A DNA stretch of 64,000 nt from Lactiplantibacillus plantarum (GCF_014131735.1 NZ_CP039121.1:1674001-1738000), one strand, 5' to 3'. Shown: positions 52,853-62,703, counted from the first letter of the stretch. A program made the numbers and translations. Notes: generated by a model from the letters alone, not told the origin.

Positions 52853-54328
52853 CTAGCTCTGGGCCTGCCGTTGCGTCTCATGACGTTGTGCCCATAAGTT
52901 GATCACTAAAGCGACAATCATTAATCCGAACGCAACAATCATGATATTTTGTAGTCCAGTGTGTAAGATGCCACGCATCATCGGCACTAGGTGCGCTGGT
53001 AGCCGGCCCGCCCGACTAGCATCACTTAACTGGTTCATCATCGCCATGGTGATTTTACCATCCGATCGTGCCACCCCACTAGTCAGAGCTTGGTTCATGA
53101 TTAGCCCAAAGATAGCCGTGGTAAACGTCTGGCTGAGCATCCGAATCAAATAACTAAACGAAGTCGCAACTGGAATGTCACGTTGATCAGCGTCTACTTG
53201 GACCTTAACCTGCAGCTCATTAAAGCAGGCCCCATTGCCCCAACCTTCAAAGAAGCCAGCTAAGAGTAAGACCCAGTATGGAAGCTTAACACCGCCAATC
53301 ATCAATGGAACGAAGGTCAGCGTCAAAATGATAATATTGATCGTCAAGACGCGATGGGGCGTCAAGTGCCGCCGCATGCGGGGAACTGATTCACTACCCC
53401 CAAAATTAGCAAAAGCACTTGGAATCTGCGTGGCTCCCCCAATTAACGCTGACGTCCCTAGCAAGCCCTGAGCCCACATCGGACTGTACGTCAAAAAGGC
53501 AACGAACGCGCCCCAAATAAGCACAAATAAGACGAAATCGACCACTAACGGCGCGTTCTTAAACAGGCGGCCCGGAATAACCGGGTCCACAGCGCGACGT
53601 TCCACGATGGTTAAACTGCCCAACACAATGAGCGCCCCCACGATCACGATCGCGACAATCCATAACGACACCATGCCGATCAGTTCAATACCACCAAGCA
53701 AACTGATGATCCCAACCGCCATCAATAACGCCCCTGCACGATCCATTGGTTGCAAGTTATGTTCCCGCTTAGGTTCTTGATAGAAGATTTGTAACAGCAC
53801 GGCTGAGACAATCCCAATTGGTACGTTGAGGTAAAAGATCCAGTGCCAAGACCACACATCGACAATCACACCACCGACCATGGGGCCAATAATCGTTGCC
53901 ATACTAAAGCAAGCCGAGACTAGTCCCAGTGCCCGCATTCGATCACGCGGATTCTTAAAAATGTCCGCATACATGATGTAAGGTAAGGAAATCATCCCCC
54001 CGTTGCCGAGACCCGCAACACCCCGAGCAATAATCAAAAACCAGATGTTGGGTGCTAATCCTTGTAGTAAGGAGCCGACAATAAAGAGTGCCGTCGTCAT
54101 TTGATAAGCTCGCTTATTACCAAAGCGCTCACCCATTTTTGACCAGATCAAGGTCGAAACTGCCGTTCCTAGTAAGAAAACAGCGACGATCCACGCCATT
54201 AACCGTAGACCGTGTAAATCCGCAATAATTGCTGGTAGCGCCGTATTCACATTCGTACTATCGATACCAGCCATAACGTTCGATAGTAACAGGGCGCCCT
54301 GAACAAAATAAATGGCCCGTCGATTCAC
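52853..54328 (-). CDS. DHA2-family (EmrB/QacA-type) multidrug MFS transporter
   Basis: A 491-residue, 14-TM-type exporter. TM1 contains VMAGIDSTNVNTALPAI, matching the family D1 motif (LDxTIVNVALP). The A-type loop is GERFGNKRAYQMTT, and motif C is MVGGVIVDVWSWHWIFYLNV. Drug:H+ antiport is the family function; the substrate is unknown. It stands alone upstream of the LLM operon, with about 300 bases of intergenic DNA on its 5' side. Confidence 0.88.
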   Translation of the reverse strand: MNRRAIYFVQGALLLSNVMAGIDSTNVNTALPAIIADLHGLRLMAWIVAVFLLGTAVSTLIWSKMGERFGNKRAYQMTTALFIVGSLLQGLAPNIWFLIIARGVAGLGNGGMISLPYIMYADIFKNPRDRMRALGLVSACFSMATIIGPMVGGVIVDVWSWHWIFYLNVPIGIVSAVLLQIFYQEPKREHNLQPMDRAGALLMAVGIISLLGGIELIGMVSLWIVAIVIVGALIVLGSLTIVERRAVDPVIPGRLFKNAPLVVDFVLFVLIWGAFVAFLTYSPMWAQGLLGTSALIGGATQIPSAFANFGGSESVPRMRRHLTPHRVLTINIIILTLTFVPLMIGGVKLPYWVLLLAGFFEGWGNGACFNELQVKVQVDADQRDIPVATSFSYLIRMLSQTFTTAIFGLIMNQALTSGVARSDGKITMAMMNQLSDASRAGRLPAHLVPMMRGILHTGLQNIMIVAFGLMIVALVINLWAQRHETQRQAQS

Positions 54329-54626
54329 AACAAAACTTCTTTCTATAATTGCTAAACATCTCGTCAGTCGTTCAGCTAAAAGTTACCTCAATCCAACCCG
54401 TTGAAATTCACTATTTCATACTGATCAATTAACGCACAATTTCTAGTATACCGCTTTACCCCCACCGCAAGGCAAGTCTAAATCTTGATTTAAATTCATG
54501 ATGAACAAGACTTTCCACTGCCGATTTATAAAGCACCCGTGACAAGCCATTTTTGAGCCTAATTCGTAGATCCACCTCTATCTTGTCAAAGCTTCGTTGA
54601 CGGTACCGCATTAAAATTCCGCAACT
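54329..54626. other. intergenic region upstream of the MFS gene
   Basis: About 300 bases without a gene. I see no strong hairpin or clear promoter beyond AT-rich segments; the MFS promoter must be here. Confidence 0.4.
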
Positions 54627-54673
54627 AAAAAGGCATAACCGAAAGCCATGCGGATTTCGGTTACGCCTTTTAA
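54627..54673. terminator. terminator of ctpA operon
   Basis: AAAAAGGC, a one-base mismatch, then ACCGAAA pairs with TTTCGGT, then GCCTTTT, with A/T tracts on both sides. Confidence 0.85.
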
Positions 54674-54694
54674 AATATACGAATCAGCTTTGAA

Positions 54695-56173
54695 CTAATT
54701 TGTCTTTTCAATCAATTTCATTGCTGCATCGTAAGCCCGATCATTATCACTGATCTTATTAGCTAATTCAGTCTCGATCTTAGTCAGTGTCTGTTTATCG
54801 ACCTTGCCATTGACCGTTAACTTGGCATGCTTTTGATACTGCTTGACCGCACTGGTGGTTGAATCACCAAAGTAGCCATTAACGGTTCCTTTAAAGTAAC
54901 CTAAGGCTTGCAAGTACTTCTGGAACGTCTTGACATTGCTATTGACCTTGTCAGCTTGTAAATCACTGACCTTGCTAATAACCGTCAAGCTTGCATAACT
55001 CGGCTCATCAGCTTTAACATCAGGTGTCAAGCCCTTCTTGTTGATCCAAGTGCCGTTTGGTGTCAGCCACTTCGCGACCGTGATCTTCATCTCAGTCTTA
55101 TCATTAAAAGTCGTCACCGTTTGAACGGTCCCCTTACCATATGACTGTGACCCGACCAGTTTAACACCTGCCGATTGATGCAAGGCTGCGGAGAAGATTT
55201 CAGCTGCCGAAGCACTCCCACCATCAATTAAGACGGTCGTTGGCTTCGTTTCTTTAAAGCCACCATCATACTTCTTGGACGCCGTGTATTTTTCGGTCGA
55301 ACCATCGCGTGCTTGGACCTGCATGATCGTCTTACCATTCTTCAAGAAGATTGAGGCCATCTTCAAGGCAGCCGTCATCAACCCGCCAGGATTACCACGC
55401 ATATCGATGACTAACTTCTTGGCCCCCTTCTTATCGAGTGCCTTCAACGCCGTCTTAAATTCCTTAGCAGTATTCGTCGAGAAGGTCGATACCGTAATAT
55501 AACCGATCTTCTTATCGCCACCGACTAACTTATAATCAACGGTCGTCACTGGAATCTTAGCCCGCTTCAAACTTACGGTAAAGGTTTGACCACTGCGTTC
55601 AATCGTCAATTTGACCGTCGTACCGATCTTACCACGCATCATGCTAACGGCTTGTGTCAAGGTCTTACCGGCCACTGACTTGCCATTGACCGCCTTAATA
55701 ATGTCCTTCGGTTTCAAACCAGCTTTCTTAGCTGGCGTACCAGCAATTGGTGAAATAATTTGAACATAGTTGCCAGATTTTTGAACCTGGGCACCAATTC
55801 CAGAAAACGAACTGTCGATCGTGTCATTCAAGCTTTCCGTCTCGCTCTTGTCCATGTACTCGGAAAATTTATCACCTAACGAATTGACCATGCCGTTAAT
55901 GGCACCGTTGGCCAACTTATTCGCATTGACCGGTTTGTAGTAATTCTCATTGATCGTTTCATAAACTGATTCAATCTTTTTCATTGCTTTACTAGTCTGC
56001 TGCATACTGCTGAGCTGGGCATTGACTTGCCGACCAATCAGCCAGTACGTCCCACCCACCCCAATGCCTAATGCGACGACAATGGAAATAATATAGGTCC
56101 ATAGACCAACGCGTCGCTTTGGCCGGGGCACTTTTTTTATGTGCGGATTAGTTTGTTTGGGTTCCTCTGGCAT
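54695..56173 (-). CDS. ctpA: C-terminal processing peptidase, S41 family
   Basis: A 492-residue membrane-anchored protease. A Pro/Lys-rich cytoplasmic tail is followed by one TM segment (residues about 22-45), a PDZ domain (SFSGIGAQVQKSGNYVQIIS, then AGLKPKDIIKAVNG) and the S41 catalytic domain with Ser in GGSASAAEIF and Lys in SYGKGTVQ. A C-terminal peptidoglycan-binding domain (LQALGYFKGTVNGYFGDST) follows. It acts outside the membrane on wall-associated proteins. Last gene of the ypmR-ypmS-yozE-ctpA group, ending at 54627-54673. Confidence 0.93.
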   Translation of the reverse strand: MPEEPKQTNPHIKKVPRPKRRVGLWTYIISIVVALGIGVGGTYWLIGRQVNAQLSSMQQTSKAMKKIESVYETINENYYKPVNANKLANGAINGMVNSLGDKFSEYMDKSETESLNDTIDSSFSGIGAQVQKSGNYVQIISPIAGTPAKKAGLKPKDIIKAVNGKSVAGKTLTQAVSMMRGKIGTTVKLTIERSGQTFTVSLKRAKIPVTTVDYKLVGGDKKIGYITVSTFSTNTAKEFKTALKALDKKGAKKLVIDMRGNPGGLMTAALKMASIFLKNGKTIMQVQARDGSTEKYTASKKYDGGFKETKPTTVLIDGGSASAAEIFSAALHQSAGVKLVGSQSYGKGTVQTVTTFNDKTEMKITVAKWLTPNGTWINKKGLTPDVKADEPSYASLTVISKVSDLQADKVNSNVKTFQKYLQALGYFKGTVNGYFGDSTTSAVKQYQKHAKLTVNGKVDKQTLTKIETELANKISDNDRAYDAAMKLIEKTN

Positions 56174-56202
56174 ACCGAACGTCCTCTTTCCTACAAATTA
56201 AT

Positions 56203-56424
56203 TTAAGCTTCACTTGCCAAATAGGCTTGCCACGCGTCATCAAAGACCGTCATCGTTGGCAAATAACCAGCGTTCAATTCCAAATATTGTGAGAGTTCGT
56301 GAAAATCTTTACTCTGCTTTGGAAACGATTGATCCAAAAACGCATTATTGGCAAATTCGGCAATGGCATCGGTACTGTCTGGGTTCCGTTGCGTCATCAA
56401 GAATGTATAAAATGTTTTATGCAT
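56203..56424 (-). CDS. YozE family (UPF0346) small protein
   Basis: A 73-residue protein, [19 protein letters not shown]..., with the YozE pattern FYx[26 protein letters not shown] and a final WQAYLASEA. Start ATG at 56424, 11 bases after ypmS. Its position between ypmS and ctpA is the usual one in lactobacilli; function unknown. It differs from the second YozE-type gene at 26977. Confidence 0.85.
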   Translation of the reverse strand: MHKTFYTFLMTQRNPDSTDAIAEFANNAFLDQSFPKQSKDFHELSQYLELNAGYLPTMTVFDDAWQAYLASEA

Positions 56425-56435
56425 GAATTCACTCC

Positions 56436-57080
56436 TTAGTCACTAGTTTTTGGAATATGCATTTCGAACTTGAACTGATTATTCTTCAAATCAAGCTTAT
56501 CTACACTATAACGAACATCATGTTTACCAACTAATTTATTCAAGTAGAGGTCGATTGTCTTCTTCTTGGCATTCAACTTGACCCACTTAGGTGTCTTGTA
56601 ATTATTATTAATATAATTAATCACAAAGCTGATTGGCAAGGACATCGTCCCGACCGATAAATTGGTTGCTTTCAACGAAATATTGCCGTTATCGATGACA
56701 CTTGGTTGCATCGTGATCACAAACGACACGTTCTGACCCAGTACCTGCGTCGTTCCGAGCAAATAAGCGCCGGTAGACCGGACCACGAAGCGATATTTCA
56801 TGTCTTGGCCCTTTTGTAGATCATTCAAATAATAACTCGCAAGGGCGTTTAATTGTTTTCGATTCATTGTAATCGGCACACTAGCCGCATCCGTATTGCT
56901 TGCAGCCGTCAAACTAGTGCTTTCGCTAGGCGATCGTAAGACCTGGGTGCCGACGTAAGCACCGGTGCCGACAATCAACGCAATCAAGACAACGGCGACC
57001 CATTTCCAAACATTGATTGGACCGTTTGTCTTCGGATTTTTAGGTGCTGATGCCTGCTTGTTTCGTTGTGCTTCCCGCAT
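56436..57080 (-). CDS. ypmS: YpmS family (DUF2140) membrane-anchored protein
   Basis: A 214-residue protein with one N-terminal TM segment (about residues 26-46, [20 protein letters not shown]) and an extracytoplasmic domain. YpmS features seen are [19 protein letters not shown] and [15 protein letters not shown]. Function unknown in the family. It starts 12 bases after ypmR and is followed by yozE and ctpA, which suggests a shared envelope process. Confidence 0.85.
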   Translation of the reverse strand: MREAQRNKQASAPKNPKTNGPINVWKWVAVVLIALIVGTGAYVGTQVLRSPSESTSLTAASNTDAASVPITMNRKQLNALASYYLNDLQKGQDMKYRFVVRSTGAYLLGTTQVLGQNVSFVITMQPSVIDNGNISLKATNLSVGTMSLPISFVINYINNNYKTPKWVKLNAKKKTIDLYLNKLVGKHDVRYSVDKLDLKNNQFKFEMHIPKTSD

Positions 57081-57092
57081 CTCATTACCTCC

Positions 57093-58037
57093 CTATTTTT
57101 TGATTAACCACGCATCATGGGCCATCATGGTCTGATACAGTTTGGTTGTAAACACACGATACCCCCGCTTATTGGGATGGAAATTATCAGCAGTCGAAAT
57201 CAAATCATTCGTCTTGTTTTCCGCCTCTAAAGCGCCAGTAATGGCCTTTGAGCTGGTTAAGCTAGTTAAGGTCGTGGCACTCGCTGCTTTCTTCAACTTG
57301 CGAATCTGGGCTGCCGTCTTGTACTGGCCGTGTGACATGGTCCAATTGATATCCATAAAATACGTATGCTTGTATTGACTAACCGTCGTCTGTGTCTGAT
57401 CATTCCACTGGCTAATGTAGTGCGTGATCGACGTCACATTTGGAAAGTTCACATAAATTGGATTATAGATGCTAAAGACAAAAACTGACGCAGTGCCATT
57501 CAAACTTTGTAATTTATTAAATAATTTAGTTAGTTTATTCGCATATAAAGTTTGCGCTTTAGCAACCGTCGCGTTATTTTTGGCCGTATTGTTAGAAGTT
57601 AGGGACCCTTCGAGCGTTTGCAAGAGGTCGTTACCGCCAACCGTCACGGTAATCACATCCGCCTTGGCAATTTTCTGTTGTAACACTTTCGACTTATTAA
57701 TGCGTGCTAAAATCTGGTCACTCCGATCACCGGACTTACCAGCATTCGTGGTCGTCACCTTCAGCTTTTGCTTAGTCGTCAACGTTTTTTTGATCTGACC
57801 AACGTAGCCACCCTCGGACTCATCGCCGACCCCTTCGGTTAAGGAGTCACCGACCGCGACCAAGTTGATTTTCGCCTTGTGGGGCGTCTTCTTGGCAGTG
57901 GTCTTTTTAGTCGTTGTTGGGGTAGTCGTCGCCGATTCATTTTGCGGATGCAGCAGATAATTGACCCCGAAAAACACCCCGACCGCTAACACCGCCATCA
58001 CTAAAATGATTTTAATGGTTTCTTTAACTTTGGACAT
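57093..58037 (-). CDS. ypmR: YpmR-type SGNH/GDSL hydrolase
   Basis: A 314-residue extracytoplasmic hydrolase with an N-terminal TM anchor (about residues 7-29). Catalytic blocks are visible: block I VAVGDSLTEGVGD (Ser), block III VTVGGNDLL (Gly/Asn) and block V NFHPNKRGY (Asp/His). The substrate is unknown (lipid, wall ester or polymer). The ATG at 58037 is preceded by AAAGG at good spacing; the in-frame ATG at 58073 lies further up. First gene of ypmR-ypmS-yozE-ctpA. Confidence 0.88.
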   Translation of the reverse strand: MSKVKETIKIILVMAVLAVGVFFGVNYLLHPQNESATTTPTTTKKTTAKKTPHKAKINLVAVGDSLTEGVGDESEGGYVGQIKKTLTTKQKLKVTTTNAGKSGDRSDQILARINKSKVLQQKIAKADVITVTVGGNDLLQTLEGSLTSNNTAKNNATVAKAQTLYANKLTKLFNKLQSLNGTASVFVFSIYNPIYVNFPNVTSITHYISQWNDQTQTTVSQYKHTYFMDINWTMSHGQYKTAAQIRKLKKAASATTLTSLTSSKAITGALEAENKTNDLISTADNFHPNKRGYRVFTTKLYQTMMAHDAWLIKK

Positions 58038-58103
58038 TGGCATCCAACCTTTCTTCACCGTTGAGCAGTCCATTTAATCAGAGCTAACTCATCTTTGAAC
58101 AAT

Positions 58104-58141
58104 AAAATGGTCACCATCCCCTGTTGGGACGATCACCATTT
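58104..58141 (-). terminator. terminator of degV
   Basis: On the minus strand AAATGGTGATC pairs with GATGGTGACCATTT (with a bulge) followed by TATT; it separates degV from ypmR. Confidence 0.65.
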
Positions 58142-58186
58142 GCCATTAGTGCTCGTAGACAAGTCGCCTGTGGGACACCGCTCACT

Positions 58187-59038
58187 TTACGCTGGCGCTT
58201 GCGTATGATATTCCACGGCAAACGCACCCGGGCCACCATGGGTCGCAATAATTGGCACCGTTGGTTGAACACTGATCTTGAGACTTGGTAAAGCCGCTTG
58301 TAGGCGCGCCCGATATTCTTCCACGCGCTCCGTGGCGCCAACGTGAGAGATTGCAACTTCGGCGACGTTCGGCGTTGCAATAATATCGTCGAGAACCTTA
58401 TCAAAAAACTTATTAATCGCCTTAACACCGCGCCCCTTCATCTTCACATCTAGGGTGCCGTCATCAACTTCCAAGGCAATCTTAACATTCAGTAGCGTAC
58501 TGATTGCCCCCGTCAGACGACTGATTCGACCACCAGCAACGAGGTTATTCAGGGTCATTACGCCCATGAATAGCTTGGTATGGGCCTGAGTCGCATGAAT
58601 CTGATCGATGACCGCCTGTTTGTCAGCACCACTCTGGGCTAACTTAGCAGCAGTCAAAACTTGAAAGGCCATCGCACGGTCGGTCGTCCGAGCGTCGATC
58701 ACGGTGACATCGGTCTTCGTAATCGAAGCCGCTTGTTCCGCCGTGTGCACTGTTCCTGAAATGGCTTCGAGCATATTGATACAAATCACACTCGCGCCAT
58801 CCGCACCTAACTTATCAAACGTTTCAATGAACGTTCCGAGTGCCGGTTGGCTCGTCTTTGGTAAAGATTTAGCCGTTGCCATCTTGTCAATAAATTCTTC
58901 ACGCGTAATCGTTTCATCTTCCACGTAAATGGTGCCATCGATCATGACAGTCAACGGAATCACGGTAATATCGTATTTTTTTACCTCGGCATCCGTCAAA
59001 TTTGCCGAAGAATCGGTCACAATCTTGATTTTCGTCAT
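58187..59038 (-). CDS. DegV family fatty-acid-binding protein
   Basis: A 283-residue two-domain DegV (EDD-fold) protein. The N terminus has IVTDSSANLTDAEV, and the ligand-site Ser lies in KTSQPALGTFIETF; C-terminal GGPGAFAVEY. Some DegV proteins (FakB) deliver fatty acids to FakA kinase for phospholipid synthesis. No fakA partner is adjacent. The gene has an extended -10 promoter and an operator-like palindrome in front, so it seems specifically regulated. Confidence 0.88.
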   Translation of the reverse strand: MTKIKIVTDSSANLTDAEVKKYDITVIPLTVMIDGTIYVEDETITREEFIDKMATAKSLPKTSQPALGTFIETFDKLGADGASVICINMLEAISGTVHTAEQAASITKTDVTVIDARTTDRAMAFQVLTAAKLAQSGADKQAVIDQIHATQAHTKLFMGVMTLNNLVAGGRISRLTGAISTLLNVKIALEVDDGTLDVKMKGRGVKAINKFFDKVLDDIIATPNVAEVAISHVGATERVEEYRARLQAALPSLKISVQPTVPIIATHGGPGAFAVEYHTQAPA

Positions 59039-59060
59039 ACTTTGCCACGCTTTCTTATAC

Positions 59061-59086
59061 TTGTAACGTTTAAACGATCGTTACAA
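59061..59086 (-). promoter_or_regulatory. operator-like inverted repeat in front of degV
   Basis: TTGTAACG and CGTTACAA form perfect 8-bp arms around a 10-base spacer that includes part of the palindrome AACGATCGTT. It lies between the promoter and the degV start. Confidence 0.5.
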
Positions 59087-59102
59087 TAAAATTAATGCTT
59101 TC

Positions 59103-59111
59103 AGTATAGCA
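59103..59111 (-). promoter_or_regulatory. extended -10 promoter of degV
   Basis: On the minus strand TGCTATACT matches the extended -10 (TGnTATAAT) form; no -35 box is needed or clear. Confidence 0.5.
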
Positions 59112-59144
59112 GAAATCTGCCTGAGTTTCACGGTTGCCACTGAA

Positions 59145-59636
59145 TTAACGACGGCGGAAATCATCAAATTCGTACGGATATTGATTTTTCTCATCCACCG
59201 TCCCAATTTGTTGGCTCACCAGCTGCCACTGCGTGTAATCTACGGCCGGCATCCAAGTATCACCATCAAACCTTGCGTTGATACGCGTCCGATATAAATA
59301 ATCGGCCACCGGTAACACGGCTTCAAACACCACCGCACCACCAATGACAAAAATCGGTTCATCCGGATGGGCGGCCGCGAGTGTTTGGATCGCCGCCACA
59401 TCTGCTAGTTGATGGACTTCCGGTGGCAACTTTAAATCAGACTGACGTGAGAGCACCCAATTGGTCCGCCGTGGGAGCGGGCGTTTAAAGCCCGCAAAAG
59501 TCTTGCGCCCCATCACGACATGGTGTCCGGTCGTCAGCGCTTTGAACCGCTGCATATCTGCTGGTAAATGCCAGGGAAGCTGGCCCTGGTTGCCAATCAG
59601 GCCATTTTGATCTTCTGCCCATATCAATGCAATCAT
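59145..59636 (-). CDS. dfrA: dihydrofolate reductase
   Basis: A 163-residue DHFR that reduces dihydrofolate with NADPH. Seen are the N-terminal MIALIWAEDQNGLIGNQGQL, the LPWHLPADMQRFK segment with the catalytic Asp, and VVMGRKTFAGF. It starts 9 bases after thyA, so both folate-cycle genes are cotranscribed. Confidence 0.95.
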   Translation of the reverse strand: MIALIWAEDQNGLIGNQGQLPWHLPADMQRFKALTTGHHVVMGRKTFAGFKRPLPRRTNWVLSRQSDLKLPPEVHQLADVAAIQTLAAAHPDEPIFVIGGAVVFEAVLPVADYLYRTRINARFDGDTWMPAVDYTQWQLVSQQIGTVDEKNQYPYEFDDFRRR

Positions 59637-59645
59637 TGCGGCCTC

Positions 59646-60596
59646 CTAAATCGCGACCGGCGCTTTGATTGCCGGTGCGGGATCATAGCCACTGAGCTTA
59701 ATGTCACTCATTTGGTAATCAAAAATACTGTCATGAGCCCCACTTAAAGTCAGCTGGGGTGCCGGCCGAGGTTGCCGGGTCAACTGCGTTTTAACTTGTT
59801 CCACATGGTTAGTATAAATGTGCGCGTCACCCAACGTATGCACGAACTCGCCCACTGCTAGGCCCGTCTCCTTAGCAATCAGATGTGTTAGTAACGCATA
59901 ACTCGCAATATTGAATGGCACACCTAGGAAGACATCGCCTGAACGTTGGTAGAGTTGGCAAGAGAGCTTACCATCCGCGACATAGAATTGAAACAGAGTA
60001 TGACACGGTGGTAACGCCATGTTCGGCACATCTTCTGGATTCCAAGCGGAAACGATTAACCGCCGCGAATCCGGATGCGTCTTGATCATTTCAATCACAT
60101 TGGCAATTTGATCGATCGTCTTTCCCTGACGCGTTTGCCAGTGACGCCATTGCGCACCGTAAACGTCACCCAAATTACCATACTTGGCCGCAAACGCGTC
60201 GTCTGTCAAGATCTGGTCATCAAAGGTCTGCATCTGAGCTTGATAAATCGGCGCAAAGTCAGGATCATCTAGCCGGCGGTGTTCAAAATTCGTCATATCA
60301 GGGCCGTCATAATCGGCACTCGTAACCCAATTTTTGAACGCCCATTCGTCCCAGATATGGTTGTGATGTTGCAATAAATACTGAATATTCGTATCACCAT
60401 GCAAAAACCATAGTAATTCGCTCTTGATCAGTCCAAAGGGAACTTTTTTGGTCGTCAATAACGGGAAGCCTTGACTCAGGTCAAAGCGCATCTGGTAACC
60501 AAACACACTGTATGTTCCCGTGCCGGTACGGTCATCCTTATACGTGCCGTGTTCTAAAATGGTGCGCGCGAGTTGTAAATAACTATCTTCTAACAT
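59646..60596 (-). CDS. thyA: thymidylate synthase
   Basis: A 316-residue ThyA that methylates dUMP. The catalytic Cys is in [13 protein letters not shown], followed by [20 protein letters not shown]. The GTG-like region is not needed: the ATG at 60596 follows AAAGGATGATCGC. It contains the insert typical of lactobacillus enzymes. Downstream of the ABC-F gene by 12 bases, upstream of dfrA by 9. Confidence 0.96.
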
Positions 60597-60608
60597 GCGA
60601 TCATCCTT

Positions 60609-62519
60609 TCAGGCTTCTGCATACTGGCTGAGGTAGTCCCAGCGATCCATCTTCTCATCAATCGTTTGTTCCGTCTTAGTCAATTCTTTTTGCAAATCAG
60701 CCAACTTGCCATAATCACTGGCATTGGCAGCCATCGCCGCTTCGATCTCACTCTTATGGCTATCCAATTGCTCGATAACCCCTTCGATCTTGTCGTATTC
60801 GAGCTGTTCCGCGTAAGTCAGCTTGACTTTGGCTTTCTTGGCCAATGGTGCGGTCGAGTCATCCGTGACCGGCTTAGCCGTAGTTTTTGTCGCAGTGGCC
60901 TTGGCTGCGGGCTTGGCCGCGTCTTTTTGATCCTTCAAATAACTGGAGAAACGGCCAGAATAGCGTTCAATATGCCCCTGACCATCAAAAATCAGTAGTT
61001 TCGTGCCGACCTTGTCCAAAAAATAGCGGTCATGGGAAACAGTGATGACGGTCCCGGCAAAATCATCGAGGTAGTTCTCCAACACCGTTAACGTACCAAT
61101 ATCCAAATCATTAGTCGGTTCGTCCAATAAGAGGACGTTCGGCTGTTGCATCAACAACTTCAGTAAGTATAGCCGGCGCTGTTCGCCCCCAGATAACTTG
61201 CGAATCAGCGTGCCGTGCATCGAACGTGGGAACAGAAACTCTTCTAGTAACTCAGTCACTGAAACATGCTCGCCCTGCTTATTCAAGACCGTCTCACCGA
61301 CATCTTGCAAGTAATTAATGATGCGCTTGTCGCCCGGAATCGGTTCGGTCTGTTGAGTATAATAGGCCATCTTGACGGTCTCACCGATCGTCACGGTCCC
61401 ACTATCAAGTGGCAGTCGACCCGCAATCACATTCAATAAACTAGATTTCCCGGCACCGTTGATTCCAGTGATACCGATGCGGTCATTGGCTTGGATCAAC
61501 ATCGAAAAGTGATCCAGGATGGTTTGCCGATCAAACTGCAAGCTCGCGTCCTTTAACTCGATCACTTTCTTACCCAAACGCTGCTGACCGAGCGAAATAT
61601 CAACATCGTCATCAACTTGGAGCGTATTCAAATTATCCTTCAAATCATTGAACCGATTGATGCGCCCCTGTTGCTTCGTGCTACGCGCGGGTGCTCCCGC
61701 ACGCATCCAAGCCAGTTCCTTTTTGTACAGCTGCTGTTGCTTATGTTCAGCTAACACGTCACGGGCGACCCGTTCGGCTTTCGCTTGCACGAAATCTTGG
61801 TAATTTCCCGTATACTTATGCAGCTCGCCAAATGACAATTCAAACATCTGGTTGGCGACTTGATCCAAGAAATACCGGTCATGGGTCACGACAATCAAAG
61901 CACCCTTATAACTAGCTAAATAGCTTTCTAACCACTCAATTGAGTCAAAATCAAGATGGTTGGTCGGTTCGTCTAGTAATAAAAGATCCGGTGATTGAAT
62001 CAACACTTGCGCCAGGCCCACCCGCTTCTGTTGGCCCCCCGACATCTGACTGACGGTCTGCGTCAGGTCGGTAATGTGCAGTTGTGTCAAAATCGTTTTG
62101 ACATCACTTTCAGCCGTCCAAGCATCTTCTTGGTTCATTCGATCCTCAGCGGCCACGTAAGCTTTTTGGGTCGCTTGGTCTTCGGGATGATCAGCATAAG
62201 CGGCCAACGTTTGCTCGTAGTGGCGAATCGTTCGAAAGACTTGCTGACTACCGGCCAAAACGGCATCAATGACTGTCAGATTCTGGTCAAGTTCCGGCTT
62301 TTGCTTTAAATAACCAATCGTATAATTTTTGGGCATCACCAGTTGACCGGCTTCCGGTGCCGTAATCCCGGCTAATACGTCTAATAAATTCGTTTTCCCG
62401 GACCCGTTAACGCCAATGACACCAATCCGGTCATGTTCATTCACAATAAATGAAATATCGTGAAATAACGTCTTCTCACCATAAGTTCGGGTCAGATTTT
62501 CTGCTCTTAAAGTTTGCAT
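60609..62519 (-). CDS. ABC-F family ATPase (Uup-like)
   Basis: A 636-residue protein with two ABC ATPase domains and no TM segment. Walker A sequences are GVNGSGKTNLL and GINGAGKSSLL (the first with Thr-Asn in place of Ser-Thr). Signatures are MSGGQQKRVGLAQ and LSGGEQRRLYLL. A C-terminal region with a linker and coiled coil (LDSHKSEIEAAM, then LADLQKELTKTEQT) fits the Uup/EttA-type branch acting at the ribosome. The ATG at 62519 follows AAAGGGTGG. It has its own promoter at 62557-62585. Confidence 0.9.
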   Translation of the reverse strand: MQTLRAENLTRTYGEKTLFHDISFIVNEHDRIGVIGVNGSGKTNLLDVLAGITAPEAGQLVMPKNYTIGYLKQKPELDQNLTVIDAVLAGSQQVFRTIRHYEQTLAAYADHPEDQATQKAYVAAEDRMNQEDAWTAESDVKTILTQLHITDLTQTVSQMSGGQQKRVGLAQVLIQSPDLLLLDEPTNHLDFDSIEWLESYLASYKGALIVVTHDRYFLDQVANQMFELSFGELHKYTGNYQDFVQAKAERVARDVLAEHKQQQLYKKELAWMRAGAPARSTKQQGRINRFNDLKDNLNTLQVDDDVDISLGQQRLGKKVIELKDASLQFDRQTILDHFSMLIQANDRIGITGINGAGKSSLLNVIAGRLPLDSGTVTIGETVKMAYYTQQTEPIPGDKRIINYLQDVGETVLNKQGEHVSVTELLEEFLFPRSMHGTLIRKLSGGEQRRLYLLKLLMQQPNVLLLDEPTNDLDIGTLTVLENYLDDFAGTVITVSHDRYFLDKVGTKLLIFDGQGHIERYSGRFSSYLKDQKDAAKPAAKATATKTTAKPVTDDSTAPLAKKAKVKLTYAEQLEYDKIEGVIEQLDSHKSEIEAAMAANASDYGKLADLQKELTKTEQTIDEKMDRWDYLSQYAEA

Positions 62520-62556
62520 TGTTACGATCCACCCTTTTTTTACATCATTAAGTTCT

Positions 62557-62585
62557 ATCTTAGCTAGAATCGGCTTAAAACACAA
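62557..62585 (-). promoter_or_regulatory. promoter of the ABC-F/thyA/dfrA unit
   Basis: On the minus strand TTGTGT (62580-62585) and TAAGAT (62557-62562) with 17 bp spacing. Confidence 0.5.
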
Positions 62586-62651
62586 CTGACAAACGCGCAA
62601 ATCAACGTTAATATTTCCTAACGATCATCGATTCGATTGGGTCGTGAGTCA

Positions 62652-62686
62652 CAAAAAACTCCTGAGGCTCACTCGGCCCCAAGAGT
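62652..62686 (-). terminator. terminator before the ABC-F promoter
   Basis: On the minus strand ACTCTTGGGGC pairs with GCCTCAGGAGT (two wobbles) followed by T5-6. Confidence 0.8.
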
Positions 62687-62703
62687 TGTTTGGCAACACC
62701 TTA

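Noticed and set aside
58111-58428. 105-codon minus-strand frame at the 3' end of degV
   Set aside because: It overlaps degV in another phase and runs over the degV terminator.
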